Origin: JAEUOS01 sp965279115
GTDB lineage: Bacteria > Pseudomonadota > Gammaproteobacteria > Burkholderiales > JAEUOS01
Length of the DNA: 64,000 nucleotides
Direction: 5' to 3'
Assembly (NCBI GenBank): GCA_965279115.1
Contig: OZ257137.1
Location: 2,046,001 to 2,110,000 of the forward strand
Shown here: positions 17,646-26,239 of the stretch, one piece after another
How positions within the stretch are numbered: the first letter of the stretch is position 1
Layout: every line of letters begins with the position of its first letter
Notes under the pieces: generated by a model
Told to the model about the DNA's origin: nothing
Database searches by the model: none
Seen by the model: only the letters and a program-made list of their open reading frames with translations
Program-made: the position numbers and the translations under genes

Positions 17646-18698
17646 ATGACCAATACCCGCCGTCGCCTGATACTCGGCAGCGCCACCGCCGCCGGCATCG
17701 CCGGTTTCCCGGCGATCGTCCGCGCCCAGCAGAAATTCGAAGTCAAGGTTGCCAATTTCGTCGGCCCGCAGCACTTCCAGTCACAGTGGCTGGTGAAGTG
17801 GGGCGAGGCGCTGGAGAAAAAATCCAATGGCCGCCTGACCTTCAAGCATTTTCCCGGCGCGCAGATGGGCCCCACGCCCAAGCACTTCGATTTCGCGCGT
17901 GACGGCACAGCCGAGATCGCCTACATCCTGCACGGCGCGACGCCCGGCCGCTTCCCGCTGACCGAACTGGTCAACAGCCCCTACCTGGTGCAAAGCGCCG
18001 AGCACGGCATCAAGATCCTCAACGACCCGGACCTGCGCGCCAAGTACCTCGATGCCGAGCACAAGGGCACCAAGGTGCTGTACCTGTTCACCCACCAGCC
18101 GGGCAGCGTGCACACCACCAAGAAGGCGTTGCGCACCATCGACGACTTCAAGGGTCAGCGCCTGCGCTTCTCGACGCCGGCGATCCGCGAATTCATCGCC
18201 GCCTTGGGCGCCACCCCGGTAGGCGTACCGCCGACGGAAGTGGCCGAACAGTTGCAGAAAGGCACGCTCGACGGCGCCTTCACCGACTACGGCGGCGCCG
18301 GCATCGCCTGGAAACTGGGCGGCATCTGCAAATACACCACCGAGATGTATTGCTTCGTTTCGAGCTTCGCCATCGTCGCCAACGAGGCCTGGTTCGCCAA
18401 GCTGCCGCCGGACCTGCAGAAGATGGTCACCGAGTCGGTCACCGGCATCGAGAAGGAAATCGGCACCGGCTGGGACGCGCTGGATGTGCCCGGCAAGAAG
18501 GCCATGATGGACGGCGGCGGCGAGGCGATCCGCCTTTCCAAGGCCGAGGACGAGAGGCTGCGCAAGATCGGCGCCGATGTCACCGAATCGGTATTGAAGA
18601 CCATGGAAGGCAAGGGCCTGCCGGCGCGGGCGGTGCACCTGACCATGAAGGGCCTGGCAGAGAAATACAGCAAGACCTCCAAGAACTTCTGGGCCTGA
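17646..18698 (+). CDS. dctP: TRAP transporter periplasmic binding protein (DctP family)
   Basis: Solute receptor of 350 residues for a sodium-driven TRAP importer. A Tat-like signal (TRRRLILGSATAAGIAGFPA, cleavage after IVRAQ) starts the protein. The TRAP family signature appears as FKGQRLRFSTPAIREF near the middle, including the conserved Arg that binds the ligand carboxylate. TRAP receptors take organic acids, often aromatic or keto acids. AAAGGAG precedes the ATG. A strong terminator separates it from its two membrane subunits. Confidence 0.93.
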   Translation: MTNTRRRLILGSATAAGIAGFPAIVRAQQKFEVKVANFVGPQHFQSQWLVKWGEALEKKSNGRLTFKHFPGAQMGPTPKHFDFARDGTAEIAYILHGATPGRFPLTELVNSPYLVQSAEHGIKILNDPDLRAKYLDAEHKGTKVLYLFTHQPGSVHTTKKALRTIDDFKGQRLRFSTPAIREFIAALGATPVGVPPTEVAEQLQKGTLDGAFTDYGGAGIAWKLGGICKYTTEMYCFVSSFAIVANEAWFAKLPPDLQKMVTESVTGIEKEIGTGWDALDVPGKKAMMDGGGEAIRLSKAEDERLRKIGADVTESVLKTMEGKGLPARAVHLTMKGLAEKYSKTSKNFWA

Positions 18699-18718
18699 AC
18701 CGCCCGAACCAGCAAGAC

Positions 18719-18744
18719 CGGCCGCGCATGCGGCCGTTTTTTTT
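18719..18744 (+). terminator. Rho-independent terminator inside the TRAP operon
   Basis: Stem CGGCCGC, loop GCAT, GCGGCCG, followed by eight T residues. It lies between the receptor gene and the small permease gene (start 18760). It would release most transcripts after the receptor gene, giving more binding protein than membrane subunits. Confidence 0.85.
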
Positions 18745-18759
18745 CATGATGGGGGAACA

Positions 18760-19254
18760 ATGAGGCTAAAAGGCCCGATGCGATTCTTGACCCGCTGGCT
18801 GGACCGCGCCGCCGTACTGGCGCTGCTGGCGATGATGATGCTGACCACCACTGACGTGATCATGCGCTCGGCGATCAACAAGCCGATCACCGGCGTGACC
18901 GAACTGGTGGAACTCGCGCTCGGCGCATCGTTCTTTTTCGCCATGCCGGGCGTGTTCGCGCGCGGTGCCAATATCGCGGTGGACATGATCGACCAGTGGG
19001 CGCCCGCGCTGACCGGCGTGCTCAAGCGGCTTGCGGCCCTCCTGATGATCATCACCCTGGCCACGCTGACATGGAAGATGTGGCAGCCGCTTCTGGACAT
19101 TGTTTCCTTCGGTGACACCAGTGCCGACCTGCAGATTCCCAAGATCTGGTACATGGCCCCCGCCTGGGGCGGCGTCATGGTGTCCCTTCTGATCGCCATC
19201 GGCGTATTGCTGGACGGCGAAATCGAATCCAGCGGTGAAGGAGCGGCAACATGA
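18760..19254 (+). CDS. dctQ: TRAP transporter small permease (DctQ family)
   Basis: Small membrane subunit of 164 residues with four predicted helices, the normal DctQ plan. The conserved segment TTDVIMRSAINKPITGVTEL near residues 28-47 is a family hallmark. The ATG at 18760 or one six codons later could be used; the latter has AAAAGG just upstream. The stop overlaps the large-permease start by four bases. It lies just past the internal terminator, so its expression depends on read-through or a weak promoter. Confidence 0.92.
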   Translation: MRLKGPMRFLTRWLDRAAVLALLAMMMLTTTDVIMRSAINKPITGVTELVELALGASFFFAMPGVFARGANIAVDMIDQWAPALTGVLKRLAALLMIITLATLTWKMWQPLLDIVSFGDTSADLQIPKIWYMAPAWGGVMVSLLIAIGVLLDGEIESSGEGAAT

Positions 19255-20567
19255 GCGTCGGCGCCATCGGCCTCATCGCCGTGATCGGACTGCTGGTGCT
19301 GATGATGCTGCGCGTGCCGATCGCCATTGCGCTCATCATCAGCGGCACGCTGGGTTATGCCGGCGCGCAGGGCTGGGGAGTCGCCCTGCGCACCCTGGCT
19401 GCCGTGCCCTACGAGCTGACCGGCGCCAACCCCGGCGTCGCGTATTCGTTCACGGTGGTGCCGCTGTTCATCTTCATGGGCGCCGTGGCATCGAGAGCGA
19501 CCATGTCGCGCGAGCTTTTCGAGGCAGCCAACGCGATGTTCTCAGGCGTGCGCGGTGCTCTGGCCGCGGCCACCATCGGCGCCTGCGCGGCCTTCTCGTC
19601 GATCTGCGGTTCCTCGATCGCCACCGCCGCCACCTTCTCCAAGGTGGCGATCCCCGAGATGCGCCGCTACGGCTACGACATCGAACTGGCCACCGGCTCG
19701 GTGGCCTCCGCCGGCACGCTCGGCATCCTGATCCCGCCATCCCTCATCCTGGTGATCTACTCGCTGGTGGCCGAGGAATCCATCGCCAAACTCTTCGCCG
19801 CGGCGATGATCCCCGGACTCCTGCTGGCGATCGGCTACATCGTGGTGATCGCCATCCTCGCCCGCATCAAGCCGCACCTGATGCCCAAGACGCCGGCGCT
19901 GCCAATGAACGAACGGCTGCGTGCGGTACTTGGGGTGTGGAAGCTGGCACTGCTGTTCGTCATCGCCGTGGTCGGCATCTACGTGGGCTGGTTTTCGCCC
20001 ACCGAGGCGGCCGCGGTGGCATCGTTCGTGGCGGTGGTGATCGGCTTTGCGACCCGCACGCTTACCTGGAAGGGGCTGTGGGAAGCCGGCATCGAGACCG
20101 TGCAAACCTCCGCCATGCTGTTCATCATCGTCATCGGCGCCTTCATCTTTTCGCGCCTGATCGTGCTGACGCAGTTTCCGCTGACGCTCACCACCTGGGT
20201 CAAGGAAATGGGCCTGGCACCGTGGATGGTGATCCTTTCGATCGTTGCCCTGTACCTGCTGCTCGGCACCTTTCTTGAAGAGGTCAGCACGCTTCTCATC
20301 ACCGTGCCGGTGCTGTTGCCGGTGATCAAGGGCATAGGCTACGACCCGATCTGGTTCGGGGTGTTCGTGACCGTGATGTCCACGGTCGGGTTGATTTCGC
20401 CGCCGGTGGGGCTGACGGTATTCGTGGTGCAAAGCCAGAACCCGGACGTGCCGCTGCAGAAGATCTTCCGCGGTGTGATGCCCTTCCTCTACGCCGATTG
20501 CGTGCTGTTGCTGGCCCTGGTGGTGTTTCCCTCGCTGGCGATGTGGCTGCCCTCGACGATGAAGTGA
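19251..20567 (+). CDS. dctM: TRAP transporter large permease (DctM family)
   Basis: Large membrane subunit of 438 residues with about twelve hydrophobic helices, forming the ion-coupled channel. Typical segments are AFSSICGSSIATAATF and TLGILIPPSLILVIYS, both conserved in DctM proteins around the Na+ and substrate sites. Translation is coupled to the small permease by ATGA overlap. Together with the receptor it makes a complete importer, most likely for an aromatic or other organic acid used by the neighbouring monooxygenases. Confidence 0.95.
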   Translation: MSVGAIGLIAVIGLLVLMMLRVPIAIALIISGTLGYAGAQGWGVALRTLAAVPYELTGANPGVAYSFTVVPLFIFMGAVASRATMSRELFEAANAMFSGVRGALAAATIGACAAFSSICGSSIATAATFSKVAIPEMRRYGYDIELATGSVASAGTLGILIPPSLILVIYSLVAEESIAKLFAAAMIPGLLLAIGYIVVIAILARIKPHLMPKTPALPMNERLRAVLGVWKLALLFVIAVVGIYVGWFSPTEAAAVASFVAVVIGFATRTLTWKGLWEAGIETVQTSAMLFIIVIGAFIFSRLIVLTQFPLTLTTWVKEMGLAPWMVILSIVALYLLLGTFLEEVSTLLITVPVLLPVIKGIGYDPIWFGVFVTVMSTVGLISPPVGLTVFVVQSQNPDVPLQKIFRGVMPFLYADCVLLLALVVFPSLAMWLPSTMK

Positions 20568-20649
20568 ACCGGGCTGCGGACCACGAACCGGGCATGCATG
20601 GCACGCTCCATGCAGCTCGGAGACCCACCCATCTTCCCAGGAGCCTACG

Positions 20650-21633
20650 ATGATGCACCGCCTGTTGACTCGATCCGCCACTGCCGTGATGTGGGCCTCT
20701 TTGGCCCTGTGCGCGGCTTCCGCCCAGGCGCAGGGCCAATGGCCCAACCGGCCGGTACGCGTGATCGTGCCCTTCCCGCCCGGCGGCAGCACCATGGAAT
20801 CGGTGGTGCGCCAGTTGACGCAGAACATGCCGCAGGTACTCGGGCACCAGATCCTGGTCGACCCGCGTCCCGGTGCCGGCACCGTGATCGGCGTGGACAT
20901 GGCCGCCAAGTCCACCGACGGCCACACCTTCGTGGGTGTGGCCAACAGCTTCACGGTCAACCAGACCCTGGTCAAGAGCCTGCCTTATGACACGCTCAAG
21001 GACCTGCAGCCGGTGGTACTGATGGCGCGCACCGCCAACGTGCTGGCGGCGCACCCGGGCGTTCCGGCGGCCGATTTCAAGGCGCTCATCGCGTACGCGA
21101 AGAAGTTTCCGGGCAAGCTCAGCTATGCCTCGTTCGGCAACGGCACCACCGCGCACTTCGCCGGCGAGATGCTCAAGGTGGGCGCCGGCATCGACATGGT
21201 GCATATCCCCTACAAGGGCCAGGGCCCGGCCCTGCAGGACCTGCTGGCCGGCAATGTCGACATCATGTTCGGCAACCTGCCGGACTTCATGCCGCACATT
21301 CGCGCAGGCAAGCTCAAGGCCTACGCGACCACCTTCCTCACGCGCGTCCCACAGGCGCCGGAGTTGCCGACGGTGGCCGAGCAGGGACTGCCGGGCTTCG
21401 AGACCGACTCCTGGTACGGCCTGCTGGCCCCGGCCAACGCGTCGAAGGAGGCGGTGGCGCGCATGAACTCGGAAATCAACCGTGTGCTCGCCGACCCTGC
21501 GGTGCGCGCCATCATGATCGAGCGCGGCCTCGAGCCGCTCGGCGGCACGGCGGAGAAATTCGGCGAGCATCTGAAGGCCGAGATCGCCAAGTACGCCCGC
21601 GTGGTACGCGAGGCGAAAATGAAGATCGACTGA
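20650..21633 (+). CDS. Bug-family (tripartite tricarboxylate transporter) substrate-binding protein
   Basis: Periplasmic receptor of 327 residues with a Sec signal peptide (cleavage near ASAQAQG). Mature-region landmarks include RPVRVIVPFPPGGSTME at the start of the mature protein and VHIPYKGQGPALQDLLAG, the usual Bug ligand-loop region. No TctA or TctB membrane genes are present, as is common for Bug proteins in Burkholderiales, which may share a distant channel or act as sensors. AGGAG precedes the start. It is the second receptor in this catabolic run, after the TRAP receptor. Confidence 0.93.
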   Translation: MMHRLLTRSATAVMWASLALCAASAQAQGQWPNRPVRVIVPFPPGGSTMESVVRQLTQNMPQVLGHQILVDPRPGAGTVIGVDMAAKSTDGHTFVGVANSFTVNQTLVKSLPYDTLKDLQPVVLMARTANVLAAHPGVPAADFKALIAYAKKFPGKLSYASFGNGTTAHFAGEMLKVGAGIDMVHIPYKGQGPALQDLLAGNVDIMFGNLPDFMPHIRAGKLKAYATTFLTRVPQAPELPTVAEQGLPGFETDSWYGLLAPANASKEAVARMNSEINRVLADPAVRAIMIERGLEPLGGTAEKFGEHLKAEIAKYARVVREAKMKID

Positions 21634-21672
21634 TCGCCGTCGCAAGCGCGGCAACCCCAAGGAGACCACAGC

Positions 21673-22434
21673 ATGTCCGACGTACCTGTCTTTGCCGCCG
21701 GTGGCTACCGCTACATCAAGGCGGTGTTCCAGTATTCGGGCGGCGTCGCCGCCGAACCCGGCTTCGAGATCGTGCGCGCACGCTTCGCCCGGCCGCTGCC
21801 GATGGGCGAAGCCTATGCGGCTGTGGAGGCGCATCTCGCCGCGGTTGCGCGCCCAAGCACCGCCTTTGCCGCCTGCGAACTGCGCTCGCCGGCACCTTTC
21901 ACCGACCAGGGCTTCATCGACTTCAACCGGGTCTATGTGAAGACCCTCGAGCGCTGGGGCATCTACCAGGACGGCGCCGCGCCGGTCAATCCGGTGGCGC
22001 GCACCAACGTCTGCCCGATGTACAACAAGCCGGCGGACGCGGTGATGCATGCGTTCTCCTACACCGTGCCGGCCGCAGCCGGTGCTCGCCAGAGCTTCAT
22101 ACTGGCCGGCGGCGGTGATGCCAGGGGTGGCGCCGGAACGTATGCCGAACGCATCGTGCGCCTGGGCGACACTTCACCCGAGGGGATGCGCGAGAAAGTC
22201 GCCTTCGTCGTAGCCGAGATGGAACGCCGCCTGAAGCTTCTGGGCCTTTCCTGGGCTGACGCGACCAGCACCCAGCTCTACACCGTGCAGAACATCGGCC
22301 ACCTGATAGGTGAATCGCTGGCCGCGCGCGGTGCCGGCGAAGGCGGGCTGGCCTGGCACTATTGCCGGCCGCCGGTGATCGGGCTGGAGTTCGAGATGGA
22401 TGTGCGCGGCCCGGCGCGCGAAATCGTTCTCTGA
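21673..22434 (+). CDS. RidA-superfamily-like protein, possibly CnbZ-type aminomuconate deaminase
   Basis: A cytoplasmic protein of 253 residues. The text AGGYRYIKAVFQYSGGVAA and the C-terminal part (STQLYTVQNIGHLIG) look to me like the CnbZ group, described as 2-amino-5-chloromuconate deaminases, or two RidA-like halves; this is recognised from memory and is not certain. If correct it would release ammonia from an enamine product of ring cleavage. AAGGAG lies before the start, 39 bases after the Bug receptor gene. Conserved-site residues could not be assigned with confidence. Confidence 0.55.
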   Translation: MSDVPVFAAGGYRYIKAVFQYSGGVAAEPGFEIVRARFARPLPMGEAYAAVEAHLAAVARPSTAFAACELRSPAPFTDQGFIDFNRVYVKTLERWGIYQDGAAPVNPVARTNVCPMYNKPADAVMHAFSYTVPAAAGARQSFILAGGGDARGGAGTYAERIVRLGDTSPEGMREKVAFVVAEMERRLKLLGLSWADATSTQLYTVQNIGHLIGESLAARGAGEGGLAWHYCRPPVIGLEFEMDVRGPAREIVL

Positions 22435-22448
22435 GGACCGTGCGTCAC

Positions 22449-24047
22449 ATGAATGCACAGCGAATCGACAAGCGCCCCGACTTCCTGGTCATCGTCGTCG
22501 ATGACATGGGTTGGTCCGACCTTGCCTGTTTCGGCGGCGAGGTCGACACGCCGAATCTGGATGCCCTGGTCGCGCGCGGCATGCGCCTGACCAATTTCCA
22601 CACCTCGCCGCTGTGCTCGACCACGCGCGCCATGCTGATGACCGGCTGCGACCACCACGAGGTGGGCATGGGCACGATGGTGGAGATTCGGACGCCCGAG
22701 CAGACCGGCAAGCCCGGCTACGAAGGCTACCTCACCGACCGCGCCGCGACCATCGCCGAGCGCCTGCGCGACGCCGGCTATCGCACCATGATGTCCGGCA
22801 AGTGGCACCTCGGCGCGGAAGCCCCGTTCCACTCGATGCCGCGTACGCGCGGCTTCGAGCACTCATGGGCGCTGATGCAGGGCGAGCACAACCACTATGG
22901 CGCCGACCAGACAGCGGCCACCGCCAGCACCCATGGTGAGTCGCGCTACCGGTGCGATGACGAACCGGTCATGTTTCCTGAAGGCGCGTATTCGACGGAC
23001 TTCTTCGCCGACCGCCTGGTCGAGTTCATTGAGGCGGCAAAGGACGATGCGCGTCCGCTCTTTTCCTACCTGGCCTTCACCGCGCCGCACAGCCCCCTGC
23101 AGGCGCCCGCGGAACTGGTGGAAACGTATCGCGGGCTCTACGATGACGGCCCGGAAGCCCTGCGCCTGAAGCGCCTGGCGCGCATGCGCGCCCTCGGTCT
23201 CGCCGCAGGCAGCATGGAGCCGGCGGATATCCGTGGCGGCACCCCCTGGGAGGCCATCGCGCCGGCGCAAAGACAGATCGAATCGCGCAAGATGGAAGTC
23301 TATGCCGCGATGATCCATGCGATGGACCGCGCGGTCGGACGCGTCGTCGATGCGGTTCGGCGCAGCGGGCGGCTGGACAACACCGTGATCCTCTTCATGT
23401 CCGACAACGGGCCCTCCGGCACGCTGCGCGAGAACACCCCGCCCTGGCGCGACTGGATCGCCACCAAGGCCGACAACCGGCTGGAAAACATCGGACGCGC
23501 GACCAGCTACACCTCGGTGGGTCCGCGCTGGGCGCAAGCACAATCGGCGCCGTTCTTCCTGTTCAAGCGCTACACCAGCGAGGGCGGCGTGCGCACCTGC
23601 GCCCTGGCTTGTGGCCCGGGAATCGCCCGACGCGACGAATCGCAGGCCTTTCTGCATGTAATGGATGTCGCGCCCACCTTGCTGGACATGGCGGGGATCG
23701 ACATCGCGCCGCCGGCCGGCAAGCTGCCGATGCGTGGCATCTCGGTGGCCGCTGTGCTCAGGGGCGAACGCGACGAAGTGCACGCCAGTGACGAGCGTAT
23801 CGCCTGGGAGCTGGCCTACGGGCGCGGCGTGAAGAAGGGTGACTGGAAGGCGATCTACCTGCCGGCGGTGATCCACAACGTCGTGCCCGAAATGCCGGCC
23901 AAACGCTGGCTGCTGTTCAACATTGCCAACGACCCGGGTGAGACCACCGACCTGGCCGCGGCCGAACCCGCCAAGCTGCAGGAGCTTGTCAGCGAGTGGT
24001 TCGCCTACGCGCGCGAAACCGGCGTCGTGGTGCCGGAAGGCGCTTAA
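22449..24047 (+). CDS. Arylsulfatase-type sulfatase
   Basis: A 532-residue sulfatase that hydrolyses sulfate esters. Metal ligands are in the N-terminal VVDDMGWSD (residues 17-24) and later in SDNGPSG. The formylglycine site reads C56-S-T-T-R60, so the usual third-position Pro or Ala is Thr. No signal peptide is visible, indicating a cytoplasmic enzyme and hence import of the sulfated substrate. I chose the ATG 15 bases after the upstream stop. Neighbouring receptors and monooxygenases suggest desulfation of an aromatic sulfate before ring oxidation; this is an inference. Confidence 0.92.
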   Translation: MNAQRIDKRPDFLVIVVDDMGWSDLACFGGEVDTPNLDALVARGMRLTNFHTSPLCSTTRAMLMTGCDHHEVGMGTMVEIRTPEQTGKPGYEGYLTDRAATIAERLRDAGYRTMMSGKWHLGAEAPFHSMPRTRGFEHSWALMQGEHNHYGADQTAATASTHGESRYRCDDEPVMFPEGAYSTDFFADRLVEFIEAAKDDARPLFSYLAFTAPHSPLQAPAELVETYRGLYDDGPEALRLKRLARMRALGLAAGSMEPADIRGGTPWEAIAPAQRQIESRKMEVYAAMIHAMDRAVGRVVDAVRRSGRLDNTVILFMSDNGPSGTLRENTPPWRDWIATKADNRLENIGRATSYTSVGPRWAQAQSAPFFLFKRYTSEGGVRTCALACGPGIARRDESQAFLHVMDVAPTLLDMAGIDIAPPAGKLPMRGISVAAVLRGERDEVHASDERIAWELAYGRGVKKGDWKAIYLPAVIHNVVPEMPAKRWLLFNIANDPGETTDLAAAEPAKLQELVSEWFAYARETGVVVPEGA

Positions 24048-24150
24048 GAAGCGTCGCCGCGCCCGCGCGGCATGCGTCTTGCTCGACCTCAGGGATGCGC
24101 GCACATCCGGCCTCAGGCATTCCGGTGCGCGGGTTCCCGGGAGCATCCGC

Positions 24151-25626
24151 ATGAAAACAGGCGCCCAGCATCTGGCCGCACTCGACGACGGCAGGCGTTG
24201 GCTTTGCGAAGGCAAGGCCGTCGCCGACGTCACCGCCGATCCGGCGTTTCGCAACTTCACCCGCACCGCTGCCGGATTCTTCGACGCCATGGGTGCGCCG
24301 CAAAATCGCGCGCGGATGACCTTCACGTCGCCAAGCTCCGGTGGCCTGGTGGGGCGGCACTGGCAATTGCCGACCTCGCGCGAGGAACTGCTGTCCATTC
24401 GCGCCCACATGGAAGCCATGGCCGGGCTTACCTGCGGCATGGTCGGCCGCTCGCCCGACCATATCGCCGCGACACTGGCCGGAATGATGATGGGCATCGA
24501 CGTTTTCGAGCGCTTCGACCGCCGCGGCGCGGGCGCCTTTGCCGACTACTTCCGCCATGCGCGCGACAACGACCTTTACCTGAGCTACGTGATCGTCAAT
24601 CCGCAGGCGGATCGGTCGCGTCCCGCCGCGGGCCAGCCGGATACCGGCCTGGTGGCGCATATCGTCGACGAGGATGCCGGCGGCATCGTCATCCAGGGTG
24701 CCAAGATGCTCGCCACCTCGGCGGTGGCGGCCAACGAGATCCTCATTTCAGGCATACAGCCGCTCGCGCCGGGCGACGAGGCCTATGCCTTCACGGCGGC
24801 CCTGCCTATGGCTACGCCGGGCATGTCCTTCATGTCGCGCCGCTCCTACGAAGGCGCAGCGGCTTCGGAATTCGACAACCCGCTGGCCTTCCGTTTCGAT
24901 GAAAACGACGCGGTAGTGCACTTCGACAACGTGCGCATTCCGCGCGAACGCATCTTCCTCTCGCGCGACATTGCCGCAGCGCAAGCGCAGTGGCACGACA
25001 CCCGGGCGCACGTGTACCAGAACTACCAGTCGCTGGTGCGCCTGACGGTGAAGCTGCGCTTTCTGCTCGGCATCGCGCGGCGCACCGCCGAGATCAATGG
25101 CACGCTTTCCATGCCCCAGGTGCGCGACACCCTCGGCGCGCTGGCCTCCAGGGCGGCGCTGATGGACGCGGCGCTGGCGGGCATGGAGGCCGCGGGCGAG
25201 CACTACAAGGGCTACTACGTGCCCAACCGCATGATGCTGTGCGCGGGACAGGCGGCCGCGCAGCGGCTGTACCCGGAAGTGATCCATACCCTCCGTGAAC
25301 TCGCGGGCGGTGGGCTGATCATGCTGCCATCATCGGTGGCCGACCTCATCGACCCGGAGGCGCGCGCGCTGGTGGAACGCACGCAGAAATCGCCTGCCGC
25401 CGATTCGATCGAGCGGGTCAAGTTCTTCAAGCTGGCCTGGGACGCGATCGGCTCCGAGTTCGGCTCGCGGCACCTGCAATACGAGATGTTCTACTCCGGC
25501 GCGCCGTTTGTCATCAACGGCCACAATTTCCGCTTTTACGACTGGGAAGGCGCCACCGGGATGGTGCGCGACTTCATGGCGACGTATGGGGCCCCGGAGG
25601 TCGCTGCGACACGGACACCGGGCTGA
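24151..25626 (+). CDS. 4-hydroxyphenylacetate 3-monooxygenase (HpaB)-type flavin monooxygenase
   Basis: A 491-residue oxygenase of the HpaB/4-hydroxybutyryl-CoA dehydratase family. Segments such as RARMTFTSPSSGGLVGRHWQ near residue 50, DEDAGGIVIQGAKMLATSA near 180 and the C-terminal GSEFGSRHLQYEMFYSG match HpaB-type enzymes, which use reduced FAD supplied by a separate reductase to hydroxylate phenols. No HpaC-like reductase is adjacent. The ATG at 24151 follows GGGAG. Genes upstream are co-directional with a 103-base gap from the sulfatase. It is the last gene of the catabolic run. Confidence 0.88.
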   Translation: MKTGAQHLAALDDGRRWLCEGKAVADVTADPAFRNFTRTAAGFFDAMGAPQNRARMTFTSPSSGGLVGRHWQLPTSREELLSIRAHMEAMAGLTCGMVGRSPDHIAATLAGMMMGIDVFERFDRRGAGAFADYFRHARDNDLYLSYVIVNPQADRSRPAAGQPDTGLVAHIVDEDAGGIVIQGAKMLATSAVAANEILISGIQPLAPGDEAYAFTAALPMATPGMSFMSRRSYEGAAASEFDNPLAFRFDENDAVVHFDNVRIPRERIFLSRDIAAAQAQWHDTRAHVYQNYQSLVRLTVKLRFLLGIARRTAEINGTLSMPQVRDTLGALASRAALMDAALAGMEAAGEHYKGYYVPNRMMLCAGQAAAQRLYPEVIHTLRELAGGGLIMLPSSVADLIDPEARALVERTQKSPAADSIERVKFFKLAWDAIGSEFGSRHLQYEMFYSGAPFVINGHNFRFYDWEGATGMVRDFMATYGAPEVAATRTPG

Positions 25627-25645
25627 TTGCCTTGCGACAGGATTG

Positions 25646-25674
25646 TTGAACTATATTTTTATACAGTTTATAGT
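25646..25674 (+). promoter_or_regulatory. Strong sigma-70-like promoter with inverted repeat, upstream of the DUF559 gene
   Basis: TTGAAC (25646-25651), 17 bases, TATAGT (25669-25674), in an AT-rich patch unlike its surroundings. The elements form a perfect inverted repeat AACTATA (25649-25655)/TATAGTT (25669-25675). A hairpin TGCAGC-TTT-GCTGCA (25675-25689) follows where the transcript would begin. A protein bound to the repeat would block the promoter. Confidence 0.6.
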
Positions 25675-25708
25675 TGCAGCTTTGCTGCACGGATAGCCAG
25701 CCGCAATC

Positions 25709-26239
25709 ATGAAGGGCCGTCGCAAGATTCCCGATGACGCACCCGCCTTCATCGAGCGTTACGCAGCGGCGGACATGCGCCGCCTGGCGCCCACCGAGGC
25801 CGAGGCGGAGCTCGAACGCATTCTCCGCACGCTCGGCGGCGGTGCGCTGGCCGGCGAGTTCCGGCGCGAATGGCCGGTCGGCGACTGGACGCTGGACTTC
25901 TACTTTCCCACCGTGCGGCTGGCCATCGAGGTGGATGGCGGCTATCACCGCGCGCAGTGGCGCTGGCGTCTGGATCTCGCCAAGAATCGCGACCTCGAAG
26001 CACGCGGCATCACGGTGCTGCGCCTGGCCAATGCCGAGGTGTTTGGCGACCGCGGGAAACTGGTGACGCGCCTGCGTTCGGCGTGGCGGGTGGCGACGGA
26101 GAATGTGCGGCGCGACCCGAAAACCCTGCGCGAGCCGGCCCCGCAAACCTACTGGAGCGCCGCGCTTTCCGCCGCCGACATTTTCTCGATCCTGCAGGCC
26201 AGCGCGCGCGAGTTCGGCGAACCGCTGGCGCTGTCGTAG
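25709..26239 (+). CDS. DUF559 (Vsr/restriction-endonuclease-like) protein
   Basis: A 176-residue protein with the DUF559 nuclease-like fold, related to very-short-patch-repair endonucleases. The core LDFYFPTVRLAIEVDGGYH (about residues 62-80) carries the acidic residues Asp63, Glu74 and Asp76 expected for a PD-(D/E)xK-type site, and RDLEARGITVLRL closes the domain. The last 45 or so residues lie beyond the usual domain and are encoded antisense to the 3' end of the molybdopterin oxidoreductase gene, overlapping it by 91 bases. No ribosome site is evident. Function of the family is unproven. Confidence 0.85.
   Translation: MKGRRKIPDDAPAFIERYAAADMRRLAPTEAEAELERILRTLGGGALAGEFRREWPVGDWTLDFYFPTVRLAIEVDGGYHRAQWRWRLDLAKNRDLEARGITVLRLANAEVFGDRGKLVTRLRSAWRVATENVRRDPKTLREPAPQTYWSAALSAADIFSILQASAREFGEPLALS

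Noticed and set aside
19542..20975. Long minus-strand frame across the TRAP large permease and Bug receptor genes
   Set aside because: It crosses two clear genes and shows no recognisable domain; composition is that of a shadow frame.
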